Below are positions 43,204 through 50,768 of a stretch of 54,264 nucleotides of DNA, piece after piece. This stretch comes from an uncultured Eubacteriales bacterium (GTDB lineage: Bacteria; Bacillota; Clostridia; Oscillospirales; Oscillospiraceae), in the NCBI GenBank assembly GCA_949283375.1, contig CASDSM010000034.1, forward strand, positions 1-54,264, written 5' to 3'. A model generated the notes under the pieces. The model did no database searches. It was given only the letters and a program-made list of their open reading frames with translations, and was not told where the DNA came from. The position numbers and the translations under genes were made by a program. Every line of letters begins with the position of its first letter. Within the stretch, counting starts at the first letter, position 1.

Positions 43204-43591
43204 CCTGTTTTAAGAGGATAGCCGCAAAGAGGAGCGAGGGATAAAGCCCCCTGTTCGGAAAAACGCCCTGGACATTCCTGTGCCTGGGGCGTTCTGTCTT
43301 GCAGAGCGCATCACGGGGCTTACCCCGTATAGAAATGCGCCTTTGATATCTGTTCGGCAACTTTTCATTTTCTGTTCTGCTGTCAGTCTTTATCAATCAA
43401 GACATCGCACAATGCCATGACAGCCGCAAAGAGCAAGCCGCCGAGGAGGAATACGATAATTGCCGGACGGGAGGCTTTGCTGCGCTCCGGGTCAAACACT
43501 CTGTCAGACGGCCTGACAAAAAAGATGAAAACCTTGTGAAATGTGACAGAATAGCCGGGATTCAGGCGGATTTCTTGAGAAAGCTGCCGCC
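43204..43591. other. Gene-free gap, possibly decayed mobile DNA
   Basis: No gene can be supported with confidence. The stretch is AT-richer than its surroundings. On the minus strand, 43383-43499 could encode a 38-residue peptide starting at a GTG (VFDPERSKASRPA, then one TM in IIVFLLGGLLFAAVMALCD, ending IDKD) without a clear ribosome site. Small one-TM proteins of this kind occur on conjugative elements, so this may be a relic. Confidence 0.3.
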
Positions 43592-43620
43592 TTGTATTTG
43601 TTTTGCCCGGTTGGTATAAT
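43592..43620 (+). promoter_or_regulatory. Sigma-A promoter of serA
   Basis: TTGTAT (43592-43597), a 17-bp spacer and TATAAT (43615-43620). The predicted start is near 43627. Confidence 0.8.
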
Positions 43621-43669
43621 AATGTCCAATGCATCGGCTGCAACGTGCAGCGCGTCGAAAAAAGCCTCC

Positions 43670-43695
43670 GCCGGAGTCCCGCTCCGGCATTTTTG
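43670..43695 (+). terminator. Intrinsic terminator in the serA leader
   Basis: GCCGGAG (43670-43676) pairs with CTCCGGC (43682-43688), followed by ATTTTTG. It lies between the promoter and the serA start, so it can act as an attenuator. The sequence just upstream has a frame rich in serine codons (43622-43675). Confidence 0.7.
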
Positions 43696-43722
43696 TACCG
43701 TTCGGGAAAGGAGCACGAGCAC

Positions 43723-44889
43723 ATGTTTCGCATCAAGACTCTCAACAAGATCGCGCCGGTGGGCCTGCAGGAGCTGAAGGCAGACCACTTTGAGGTCGGG
43801 GACAGCCTGGAGCGCTACGACGGCGTCCTCGTCCGCTCCGCCAGCCTGCACAACGCAGAGCTCCCGGAGGAGCTGCTGATCATCGCGCGCGCGGGCGCCG
43901 GGGTGAACAATATTCCCATCAGCCGCTGCTCGGAGCGGGGCATTGTGGTCCTCAACACCCCGGGCGCGAACGCCAACGCGGTGAAGGAGCTGGTGATTGG
44001 CGCGCTGATCTTCTCCTCCCGCGACATCTTCGGCGGCAGCCAGTGGGTGAACAACCGCGTGCTCGAGGGCGTGGATGTGACCACCGTGGTGGAGAAGGGC
44101 AAGAGCGCCTTCGCCGGGCCGGAGATCGCCGGCAAGACGCTGGGCATCATCGGCCTGGGCGCGATCGGAGCGAAGGTGGCCAATGCCGCCGTCGCCCTGG
44201 GGATGAAGGTGATCGGCTACGACCCCTATCTGACCGTCCACGCCGCCCTCGGGCTGGACACCCATGTGAGCCACACCACCGTGCTCGACGAGGTGCTCTC
44301 GGTGGCGGACTACATCACCATCCACGTCCCCTATAATAAGGAGACCGCCAACACGATCGACGCGGACGCCATCTCCAAGATGCGCGACGGGGTGCACATC
44401 ATCAACTATGCCCGCGGCGAGCTGGTGGACAACGCCGCACTGATCGCGGCGCTCAACAGCGGCAAGGTGGCCCGGTACGCGACGGACTTCCCCACCAACG
44501 ACCTGGCGCGCACCCGCAACGTGATCTGCACCCCCCATCTGGGCGCCTCCACCCCGGAGAGCGAGGAGAACTGCGCCGTCATGGCCGCCCGCGAGCTGCG
44601 TGACTATCTGGAAAACGGCAACATCACCAACTCGGTCAACCTCCCCTCCGTCTCCATGCCGCGCAGCGGCGTGTGCCGCGTGTGTGTCATCCACCGCAAC
44701 GTCCACTCGGTGCTGGCGAATATCATGGGCATCTTCGGCCAGATGGGCATCAACATCGAGAACCTGACCAACAAGTCCCGCGGGGAGTACGCCTATACCA
44801 TGGTGGACCTCAACACCGTGGTCGGCAGCGAGGTCGCCGCGCGCATCGCCGCGCTCGAGCAGGTGATCCGCGTGCGCGTCATCGACTGA
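43723..44889 (+). CDS. serA: D-3-phosphoglycerate dehydrogenase
   Basis: SerA oxidises 3-phosphoglycerate with NAD as the first step of serine synthesis. The protein has 388 residues from the ATG at 43723 behind GGAAAGGAGC. It shows RSASLHNAELPEELLIIARAGAGVNNI, the NAD-binding GIIGLGAIGAKVANAA (near 142), NYARGELVDNAALIAAL with the substrate Arg, HLGASTPESEENC with the catalytic His, and a C-terminal ACT domain (about 318-388) that normally binds serine for feedback control. This is the short ACT-containing clostridial form. SerC is not adjacent. A leader terminator suggests extra transcriptional control. Confidence 0.96.
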   Translation: MFRIKTLNKIAPVGLQELKADHFEVGDSLERYDGVLVRSASLHNAELPEELLIIARAGAGVNNIPISRCSERGIVVLNTPGANANAVKELVIGALIFSSRDIFGGSQWVNNRVLEGVDVTTVVEKGKSAFAGPEIAGKTLGIIGLGAIGAKVANAAVALGMKVIGYDPYLTVHAALGLDTHVSHTTVLDEVLSVADYITIHVPYNKETANTIDADAISKMRDGVHIINYARGELVDNAALIAALNSGKVARYATDFPTNDLARTRNVICTPHLGASTPESEENCAVMAARELRDYLENGNITNSVNLPSVSMPRSGVCRVCVIHRNVHSVLANIMGIFGQMGINIENLTNKSRGEYAYTMVDLNTVVGSEVAARIAALEQVIRVRVID

Positions 44890-44914
44890 CCGCCCCGCCC
44901 GCGCTCCCGCATCC

Positions 44915-44945
44915 GCCCGGCGTCCGTGCCCTTCGGACGCCGGGC
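44915..44945 (+). terminator. Hairpin after serA
   Basis: GCCCGGCGTCCG (44915-44926) pairs perfectly with CGGACGCCGGGC (44934-44945). No T-run follows. Confidence 0.65.
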
Positions 44946-44950
44946 GCGCT

Positions 44951-45230
44951 ATACCCAAAGGGGATCGAACACCCGCCGCCTGTGGGCGGCCCTTTCCGGC
45001 GCTTTTTGGCGTTCGCTCATTGGTGGGCGTCAGCCCACCTGCTTTGCAAACGCCAAAAATCCCTCGAAAATGCCTCGCCCACAGGCGCTTCGCAGTCAGG
45101 GCAGAATTCATTTTCGTCCAGACAAGAAAACGGCCGCGGGGAATACCGGGCATATTGCCAAGGCCTTTACCGCGGTATGGGCGGAAATGAATCTGCCCTG
45201 ACCGGCAGAGGTCCGATCCCCTTTGGGTAT
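44951..45230. mobile_element. 280-bp nested fold-back element with perfect 16-bp terminal inverted repeats
   Basis: ATACCCAAAGGGGATC (44951-44966) and GATCCCCTTTGGGTAT (45215-45230) are perfect inverted ends. Inside are CGCCTGTGGGCG (44977-44988) with CGCCCACAGGCG (45076-45087), TTTTTGGCGTT (45003-45013) with AACGCCAAAAA (45049-45059), GGTGGGC/GCCCACC (45022-45039), and GTCAGGGCAGAATTCATTT (45095-45113) with AAATGAATCTGCCCTGAC (45185-45202). The outer arms enclose two multi-stem branches. There is no coding frame of note. It looks like a MITE-type element or a large structured RNA locus, lying between the serA terminator and the LytTR promoter. Confidence 0.7.
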
Positions 45231-45254
45231 TGCCCGAAAATGTACGGGAAAGTT

Positions 45255-45282
45255 TTGACAACGGCACTTGCTGTGCTATAAT
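45255..45282 (+). promoter_or_regulatory. Sigma-A promoter of the LytTR/GHKL operon
   Basis: TTGACA (45255-45260), a 16-bp spacer and TATAAT (45277-45282). Confidence 0.85.
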
Positions 45283-45347
45283 AAAAACAGCAAAAAAGGT
45301 CCCGGCCCGCCTGGCAGGCCCGTTGTCCGGAGAGGAGGAAGAGCTGC

Positions 45348-46058
45348 ATGGTCCGTATCGCCATCGTGGAGGACGAGGAGGCGTCCGTCCGGCAATTGCG
45401 GGAATATCTGACCATCTATCAGCGCGAGAGCGGCAATGAGCTGCGGGTGAGCGTCTTTGCCGACGGAGAGGAGATCGTCCGGCACTATCAGCCGAACTAT
45501 GACATCATCCTGATGGACGTGCAGATGCGCTCGATGGACGGCATGACCGCCGCGGAGGTGATTCGCCGGCAGGACCCGGAGGTGGTCATCCTCTTTATCA
45601 CCAATATGGCGCAGTACGCCATCCGCGGCTACGCGGTGGACGCGCTGGACTATCTCCTCAAGCCGGTGAGCTACTTCGCCTTCTCCCAGCGGCTGGACCG
45701 GGCGATTGAGCGGATGCGCAAGCGCACCGCCCGCTATATCACCCTCGCCGTCCGCGGCGGCAGCCGCAAGCTGGATGTCTCCGACATCCGCTATATCGAG
45801 AGCCAGGGGCACAACCTCACCGTCCATCTCCGGGAGGAGTCCCTCTCCGTCTCCGGCACGATGCGCGAGCTGGAGGATGCGCTCGTCCCGCACGGCTTCT
45901 TCCGCTGCAACAAGGGCTATCTGATCAATCTGGCCCATGTGGACGCCGTGCGCGAGGGGAGCGCGATCGTGGACGGCGAGCCGCTGCTCATCAGCCGGGG
46001 GCGGAAGAATGCCTTCCTCGAGGCGATGGCCGGATACATGGGGGGCAGGACAAAGTGA
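45348..46058 (+). CDS. LytTR-family response regulator (AgrA/LytR type)
   Basis: The protein has 236 residues behind GGAGAGGAGGAAG. The receiver domain has IVEDEEAS at residues 6-13, phosphoacceptor Asp57 in IILMDVQM and Lys in YLLKPVSY. A LytTR DNA-binding domain (about 135-232) contains IRYIESQGHNLTVHL and FFRCNKGYLINLAHV. LytTR proteins bind pairs of 9-bp repeats at surface, peptide or transport genes. The gene overlaps the sensor kinase by 4 bp. The downstream GH3 membrane genes are a natural but unproven target. Confidence 0.94.
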   Translation: MVRIAIVEDEEASVRQLREYLTIYQRESGNELRVSVFADGEEIVRHYQPNYDIILMDVQMRSMDGMTAAEVIRRQDPEVVILFITNMAQYAIRGYAVDALDYLLKPVSYFAFSQRLDRAIERMRKRTARYITLAVRGGSRKLDVSDIRYIESQGHNLTVHLREESLSVSGTMRELEDALVPHGFFRCNKGYLINLAHVDAVREGSAIVDGEPLLISRGRKNAFLEAMAGYMGGRTK

Positions 46059-47383
46059 CGACGGAGGTATTTCCCACCATACCGCGGCTCTACACCGCCC
46101 TCGCCCAGTGGCTGGCCTGCCTGCTGCTGATCGTCACCTATCACCGCCAGCGCCGCCTGAACGGGCCGCGGCTGGTCCTGGCGAGCGCCCTCGCCCTGGC
46201 CGCCCTCGCCCTGGAGCTGACGCTCACCGGCGGCCTGCCGGTCCTCCTCTGGATCCCGAGCATGGCGGGCTCAGTGGGGCTGATGTTTGCCTATCTCTGC
46301 GCCTGCATGGACATCTCGCCGGCCGGCGCGGGCTATTACTGCGTGCGCGCCTTCCTGCTCTCTGAGCTCGCCGCCTCGCTGGAGTGGCAGCTCTATTACT
46401 ACGGGCAGACCTACCTCGGCGTGCCCGCTGTGCTGTGGGTGGAGCTGCTCACGCTGGCGGCGATCTACGGCGCGGTGTTCTGCCTCGCCTTCCGGCTGGA
46501 GGGGCGGTGCAGCGACGACGGGCGCAGCTATCCCATCACGGTGCGCGAGCTGCTCTCCTGCGCGGCCATCGGCATCGCCGCCTTCTCCATCAGCAACCTG
46601 AGCTTCGTCACCTCCAACACCCCCTTCAGCGGGCGGGTGGCCCAGGAGGTCTACAATATCCGCACGCTGGTGGATATCGGGGGTGTGGCCATCCTCTATG
46701 CCTACCACCTCCAGCGCCGCGAGCTGCGCCTGCGTTACGAGCGCGATGCGATTCAGAACGTCCTCCAGACCCAGTACACCCAGTACCGCCAGTCGCGCGA
46801 GAGCATCGACCTGATTAACCGGAAGTACCACGACCTGAAGCACCAGATCGCCGCCCTGCGCGCCGAGGCGGACCCGGAGCGCCGCGCCGCCTGGCTGGAC
46901 GAGATGGAGAGCGACATCGCCGTCTATGAGGCGCAGAACAAGACGGGAAACGGCGTGCTCGACACCGTCCTGACCGGCAAGAGCCTCTACTGCCAGAAGC
47001 ACCAGATCAACCTGACCTGCGTGGCGGACGGCGCGCTGCTCGGCTTTATGGACGTGATGGACATCTGTACCATCTTCGGCAACGCCCTGGACAACGCCAT
47101 CGAGTCCGTGCTGGAGATCCCGGACAAGCAGAAGCGGCTGATCCACCTGTCCGTGTCCGCGCAGCGCGGCTTTCTGCTCATCCAGGTGGAGAACTACTTC
47201 GAGGGGCACCTGGAGTTCCAGGAGGGCCTGCCGGTGAGCACCAAGGGGGACAGCCGTTTCCACGGCTATGGCCTCAAGAGCATCCGCTACTCCGCCGAGC
47301 GCTATGGGGGCACCCTGAGTGTGAGCGCGGAAAAGCAGTGGTTTAATCTGAATATTTTGATCCCGCTGAAACGCGCGGCCTGA
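46055..47383 (+). CDS. GHKL-domain sensor histidine kinase (AgrC-like)
   Basis: The 442-residue protein starts at a GTG overlapping the regulator stop. Six to seven TMs fill residues about 10-225, with no sizeable extracellular domain, as in AgrC/ComD-type peptide sensors. A coiled segment then leads to the H-box YHDLKHQIAALR (His near residue 266), followed by a GHKL ATPase with FGNALDNAIESV and YGLKSIRYSAERYGG. It pairs with the LytTR regulator. No cyclic-peptide precursor or AgrB-type processing gene is visible next to it, so the signal is unknown. Confidence 0.92.
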   Translation: MTTEVFPTIPRLYTALAQWLACLLLIVTYHRQRRLNGPRLVLASALALAALALELTLTGGLPVLLWIPSMAGSVGLMFAYLCACMDISPAGAGYYCVRAFLLSELAASLEWQLYYYGQTYLGVPAVLWVELLTLAAIYGAVFCLAFRLEGRCSDDGRSYPITVRELLSCAAIGIAAFSISNLSFVTSNTPFSGRVAQEVYNIRTLVDIGGVAILYAYHLQRRELRLRYERDAIQNVLQTQYTQYRQSRESIDLINRKYHDLKHQIAALRAEADPERRAAWLDEMESDIAVYEAQNKTGNGVLDTVLTGKSLYCQKHQINLTCVADGALLGFMDVMDICTIFGNALDNAIESVLEIPDKQKRLIHLSVSAQRGFLLIQVENYFEGHLEFQEGLPVSTKGDSRFHGYGLKSIRYSAERYGGTLSVSAEKQWFNLNILIPLKRAA

Positions 47384-47420
47384 CAAACGGCTTGAATCGC
47401 GTGTGCTGCGGGGACATAGC

Positions 47421-47463
47421 ATCCCTGGACGTCAAAATGCACAAAAACGTCCGGGGATTTTTG
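47421..47463 (+). terminator. Terminator of the LytTR/GHKL operon
   Basis: ATCCCTGGACGT (47421-47432) pairs with ACGTCCGGGGAT (47447-47458) with one G-T pair, followed by TTTTTG. Confidence 0.88.
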
Positions 47464-47545
47464 TATAACTTATGGATATTGCATGGCATCTTACGCAAGA
47501 AAATGAACAATTTGTGAAAAAAGACTTTTCTGCAAGCCGGAACTG

Positions 47546-47554
47546 TGCTATACT
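47546..47554 (+). promoter_or_regulatory. Extended -10 promoter of the membrane GH3 gene
   Basis: TGCTATACT (47546-47554) is an extended -10 (TGn plus TATACT), but no good -35 lies 16-18 bp upstream. A weak -35 is compatible with activation by a regulator. The gap 47464-47604 is AT-rich and holds no gene. Confidence 0.55.
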
Positions 47555-47604
47555 GTGTAATGCTTAGGAAGCGACTTTATGTAAAAGAAGGAGGAAAACA
47601 AACC

Positions 47605-50571
47605 ATGCTAGCAATCAACTGGAACGACGTATGGAATGTGGTCAGCCTGGTCTTACCCCACCTGATCGCCATCGTTGTTGCGCTCATCGTGATGATCGCA
47701 GTGATCGTCGCGGTGATGAAGCAGCCCAAGCCCCTCAAACGCCTCATCCGGGGCGAGGCGGGCGTGGCCTTCGTCCTGGTGGTCCTGATCGTGGTCAACC
47801 TGATGACTGGTCCGCTGGAGACCCTGCTCACGTCCGTGGCGGGCAAGCCCCTGCGCGAGATCAGCGAGGAGAGCACCACCGCGGCCACCGAGCTGGCGGC
47901 GGAGATCATCGCGGAGGGCACCGTTCTCCTGGAGAACGAGGACAACCTGCTGCCTCTGGGTTCCGACACCACGCTGAACGTGTTCGGCTGGGCGTCCTAC
48001 AGCCCTGTCTACGGCGGCACGGGTTCCGGCTCCCTGAATGCGTCCTATCCCACCACCACCCTGATCGACGGCCTGAATCAGGCCGGTATCAGCACCAACA
48101 CCGAGCTGACCGACTTCTACGCCGAGTACTGCGCCAGCCGTCCCTCCGTGTCCATGGGCGCCCAGGACTGGACGCTGCCCGAGCCCAACGTGAACCTGTA
48201 CACCGATGAGATGATGACCGGCGCCAAGGAGTTCTCCGACACCGCGATGGTGGTCATCGGCCGTGGCGGCGGCGAGGGCGCGGACCTTCCCACTGACATG
48301 ATGTCGGTAGTGAATGGTACCTGGATGAGTGAAAATACTCAGGGCGGCCTGAGCGCTTACTACAACGGCACCTACAATGAGGACTTCAACGAGGGCGCTG
48401 ACTGGGACGAGGGCGACCACTTCCTGCAGCTGTCCAACCGTGAGGAAGACCTGCTCGACCTGGTGTGCTCCAACTTTGAGAACGTCATCGTCCTCTACAA
48501 CGGCGCCAACCCCTTCGAGCTGGGCTTCGTGGAGGACTATCCCCAGATCAAGAGCGTCCTCTGGTGCGCGGGCGCCGGCCAGCCCGGCTTCACCGGCCTG
48601 GGCCAGGTGCTCTCCGGCGCGGCGAACCCCTCCGGCAAGCTGATCGACACCTATGTGTACGACCTGACCACCACCCCGACCTGGAACAACTTTGGTAACT
48701 TCGGTTACACCAATATGGAAGAGTTCCGCTGCACCGCCGGCTTCAGCGAGGACGGCGTGCCCACCTTCGTGAACTATGTGGAAGGCATCTATGTCGGCTA
48801 TAAGTTCTACGAGACCGCCGCGGCCGAGGGCCTCATCAACTATGAGGAGACCGTCCAGTATCCCTTCGGCTATGGCATGAGCTACACCTCCTTCACCCAG
48901 GAGATGCAGAACTTCGCCTTTGACGGGACCAACGTCACCTTCGACGTCGTCGTCACCAACACCGGCTCGGTCGCCGGCAAGGACGTGGTCGAGGTCTACT
49001 ACAACCCGCCCTACACCAACGGCGGCATTGAGAAGGCCACTGCCAACCTGATCGACTTCGGCAAGACCGGCCTGCTCGAGCCGAACGCCTCTGAGACCAT
49101 CAGCTTCACCATCGCGGCGGAAGATTTCGCTTCCTATGACTATCAGACCGCCGGCTGCTATGTGCTGGAGGCGGGCGACTATGTCATCTCCATCAACGCT
49201 GACTCTCACACCGTTCTCGACTCCGAGACCTTCTCCATCGAGAGCCCCATCACCTATGACGAGAACAACAAGCGCGAGAGCGATCAGGTCGCCGCTGTCA
49301 ACCAGTTCGACTTCGCCCGCGGTGAGTTCACCGTCCTCTCCCGCGCCGACGGCTTTGCCAACTATGATGAGGCGACCGCCGCTCCCACCAACTTTGAGAT
49401 GGATGAGGAGTCCAAGGCCGGCTTCTATCACACCAGCTATGTGAACGACGACAGCGCCTCTATCGCCGATGAGGACCCGGATGCCGAGCCCATCACCACC
49501 GGCGCGGACAACGGCCTGCAGCTCGCCGACCTGCGCGGCGTGGCCTATGACGACCCGCAGTGGGATCTGCTGCTCGACCAGCTCACCCTGGAGGAGATGA
49601 CCTACCTGATCGCCAGAGGCGGCTATCAGACTGCGGAAATCGAGTCCATCGGCAAGTACCGCACGAACGACTGCGACGGCCCGGCCTCCATCAACAACAA
49701 CTTCACCCGTCAGGGCTCCGTCGGCTTCCCGGCTGGCGTCATGATTGCCGCCACCTGGAGCAAGGACATCGCCTATCGCTTCGGCTCCTCCATCGGCGAC
49801 ATGGCCAACCAGATGGACACCGCCGGCTGGTATGCCCCGGCGATGAACATCCACCGCAACGCCTTCGCCGGCCGTAACTTCGAGTACTACTCCGAGGACG
49901 GCGTCCTCTCCGGCATAATCGCCTCCCAGGGCGCGATGGGCGCCGCCCAGTACGGCGTGTACGCCTACCTGAAGCACTTCGCCCTCAACGACCAGGAGGG
50001 CAACCGGAACACCATGCTCTGCACCTGGGCGGACGAGCAGACCATCCGTGAGATCTATCTGAAGCCCTTCGAGATCTGCGTGAAGGACAACGTCGCGATG
50101 GGCGGCGCCACCGCCGGCTATCCTATGGCCGTCATGTCCTCCTTCAACTACGTGGGCAACCGCTGGGCCGGCGGCTGCAACGAGCTGTGCAACGTCGTCC
50201 TGCGCGATGAGTGGGGACTTCAGGGCATGGTCCTGACCGACTACTTTGGCGTCTATGGTTACATGAACGCCGACCAGGCCATCCGCAACGGCACCGACTT
50301 CTGCCTGGTCAACTATGAGACCGAGACCAGCGAGGTCCGCTTCCAGGAGACCAACGGCGCGCAGCAGGCGATGCGCACTGCCACCAAGAATATCCTCTAC
50401 ACTGTGGTCAACAGCCGCCAGTACAGCGAGGATGGCATCGCTTACTCGCAGACCCCGAACCGCTGGGAGACCATCCTGACCGGCGTCAACATCGGCGTGG
50501 GCGTTGTCCTGGCCGCCTGGGAGATCCTGCTGATCATGAACTACATGAAGCGCAAGAAGGGCGCGAAGTAA
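47605..50571 (+). CDS. Membrane-anchored, domain-permuted GH3 glycosidase
   Basis: The protein has 988 residues from the ATG at 47605 behind AAGGAGG. Two TMs open it (about 15-38 and 53-70). The usual GH3 order is reversed: first the GH3 C-terminal alpha/beta domain (about 100-350, with EIIAEGTVLLENEDNLLPLG and NPSGKLIDTY), then an FnIII-like domain (about 425-545), an insert (about 560-640), and only then the GH3 barrel (about 650-930). The latter has SMxD-type NDCDGPAS, AGRNFEYYSEDG, KHFALNDQEGNR and nucleophile Asp879 in MVLTDYFG. A last TM lies near 955-978 before KRKKGAK. The catalytic domains lie outside between membrane anchors. It likely trims beta-glycans at the cell surface. Confidence 0.92.
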   Translation: MLAINWNDVWNVVSLVLPHLIAIVVALIVMIAVIVAVMKQPKPLKRLIRGEAGVAFVLVVLIVVNLMTGPLETLLTSVAGKPLREISEESTTAATELAAEIIAEGTVLLENEDNLLPLGSDTTLNVFGWASYSPVYGGTGSGSLNASYPTTTLIDGLNQAGISTNTELTDFYAEYCASRPSVSMGAQDWTLPEPNVNLYTDEMMTGAKEFSDTAMVVIGRGGGEGADLPTDMMSVVNGTWMSENTQGGLSAYYNGTYNEDFNEGADWDEGDHFLQLSNREEDLLDLVCSNFENVIVLYNGANPFELGFVEDYPQIKSVLWCAGAGQPGFTGLGQVLSGAANPSGKLIDTYVYDLTTTPTWNNFGNFGYTNMEEFRCTAGFSEDGVPTFVNYVEGIYVGYKFYETAAAEGLINYEETVQYPFGYGMSYTSFTQEMQNFAFDGTNVTFDVVVTNTGSVAGKDVVEVYYNPPYTNGGIEKATANLIDFGKTGLLEPNASETISFTIAAEDFASYDYQTAGCYVLEAGDYVISINADSHTVLDSETFSIESPITYDENNKRESDQVAAVNQFDFARGEFTVLSRADGFANYDEATAAPTNFEMDEESKAGFYHTSYVNDDSASIADEDPDAEPITTGADNGLQLADLRGVAYDDPQWDLLLDQLTLEEMTYLIARGGYQTAEIESIGKYRTNDCDGPASINNNFTRQGSVGFPAGVMIAATWSKDIAYRFGSSIGDMANQMDTAGWYAPAMNIHRNAFAGRNFEYYSEDGVLSGIIASQGAMGAAQYGVYAYLKHFALNDQEGNRNTMLCTWADEQTIREIYLKPFEICVKDNVAMGGATAGYPMAVMSSFNYVGNRWAGGCNELCNVVLRDEWGLQGMVLTDYFGVYGYMNADQAIRNGTDFCLVNYETETSEVRFQETNGAQQAMRTATKNILYTVVNSRQYSEDGIAYSQTPNRWETILTGVNIGVGVVLAAWEILLIMNYMKRKKGAK

Positions 50572-50609
50572 TGCCGGCGGACCTCTGAAACCTGTACCAT
50601 CCACAGCTT

Positions 50610-50709
50610 CCGGCTCCCCGGCCAACCGGCCGGGGAGCCGGGTACCACATCCGTTCCGGTGACGGATGTGGGTCTGTCCAAGAGACCTGGCGCACAGGCC
50701 TTTTGGACA
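50610..50709 (+). other. Three hairpins between the two GH3 genes
   Basis: CCGGCTCCCCGGCC/GGCCGGGGAGCCGG (50610-50641), CCACATCCGT/ACGGATGTGG (50645-50671), and CTGTCCAA with TTGGACAG (about 50674-50709). No clean U-tract is seen; partial termination or mRNA protection is likely. Confidence 0.6.
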
Positions 50710-50768
50710 GGGAAAAGAACCGAGCCTGTCCGGGCGAGGACCGCATCGACTTGTAGAGGGAGGATATC

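Noticed and set aside
43187-43396. A 69-codon minus-strand frame after putP
   Set aside because: It overlaps the putP terminator, has no clear ribosome site and shows a composition unlike a real protein.
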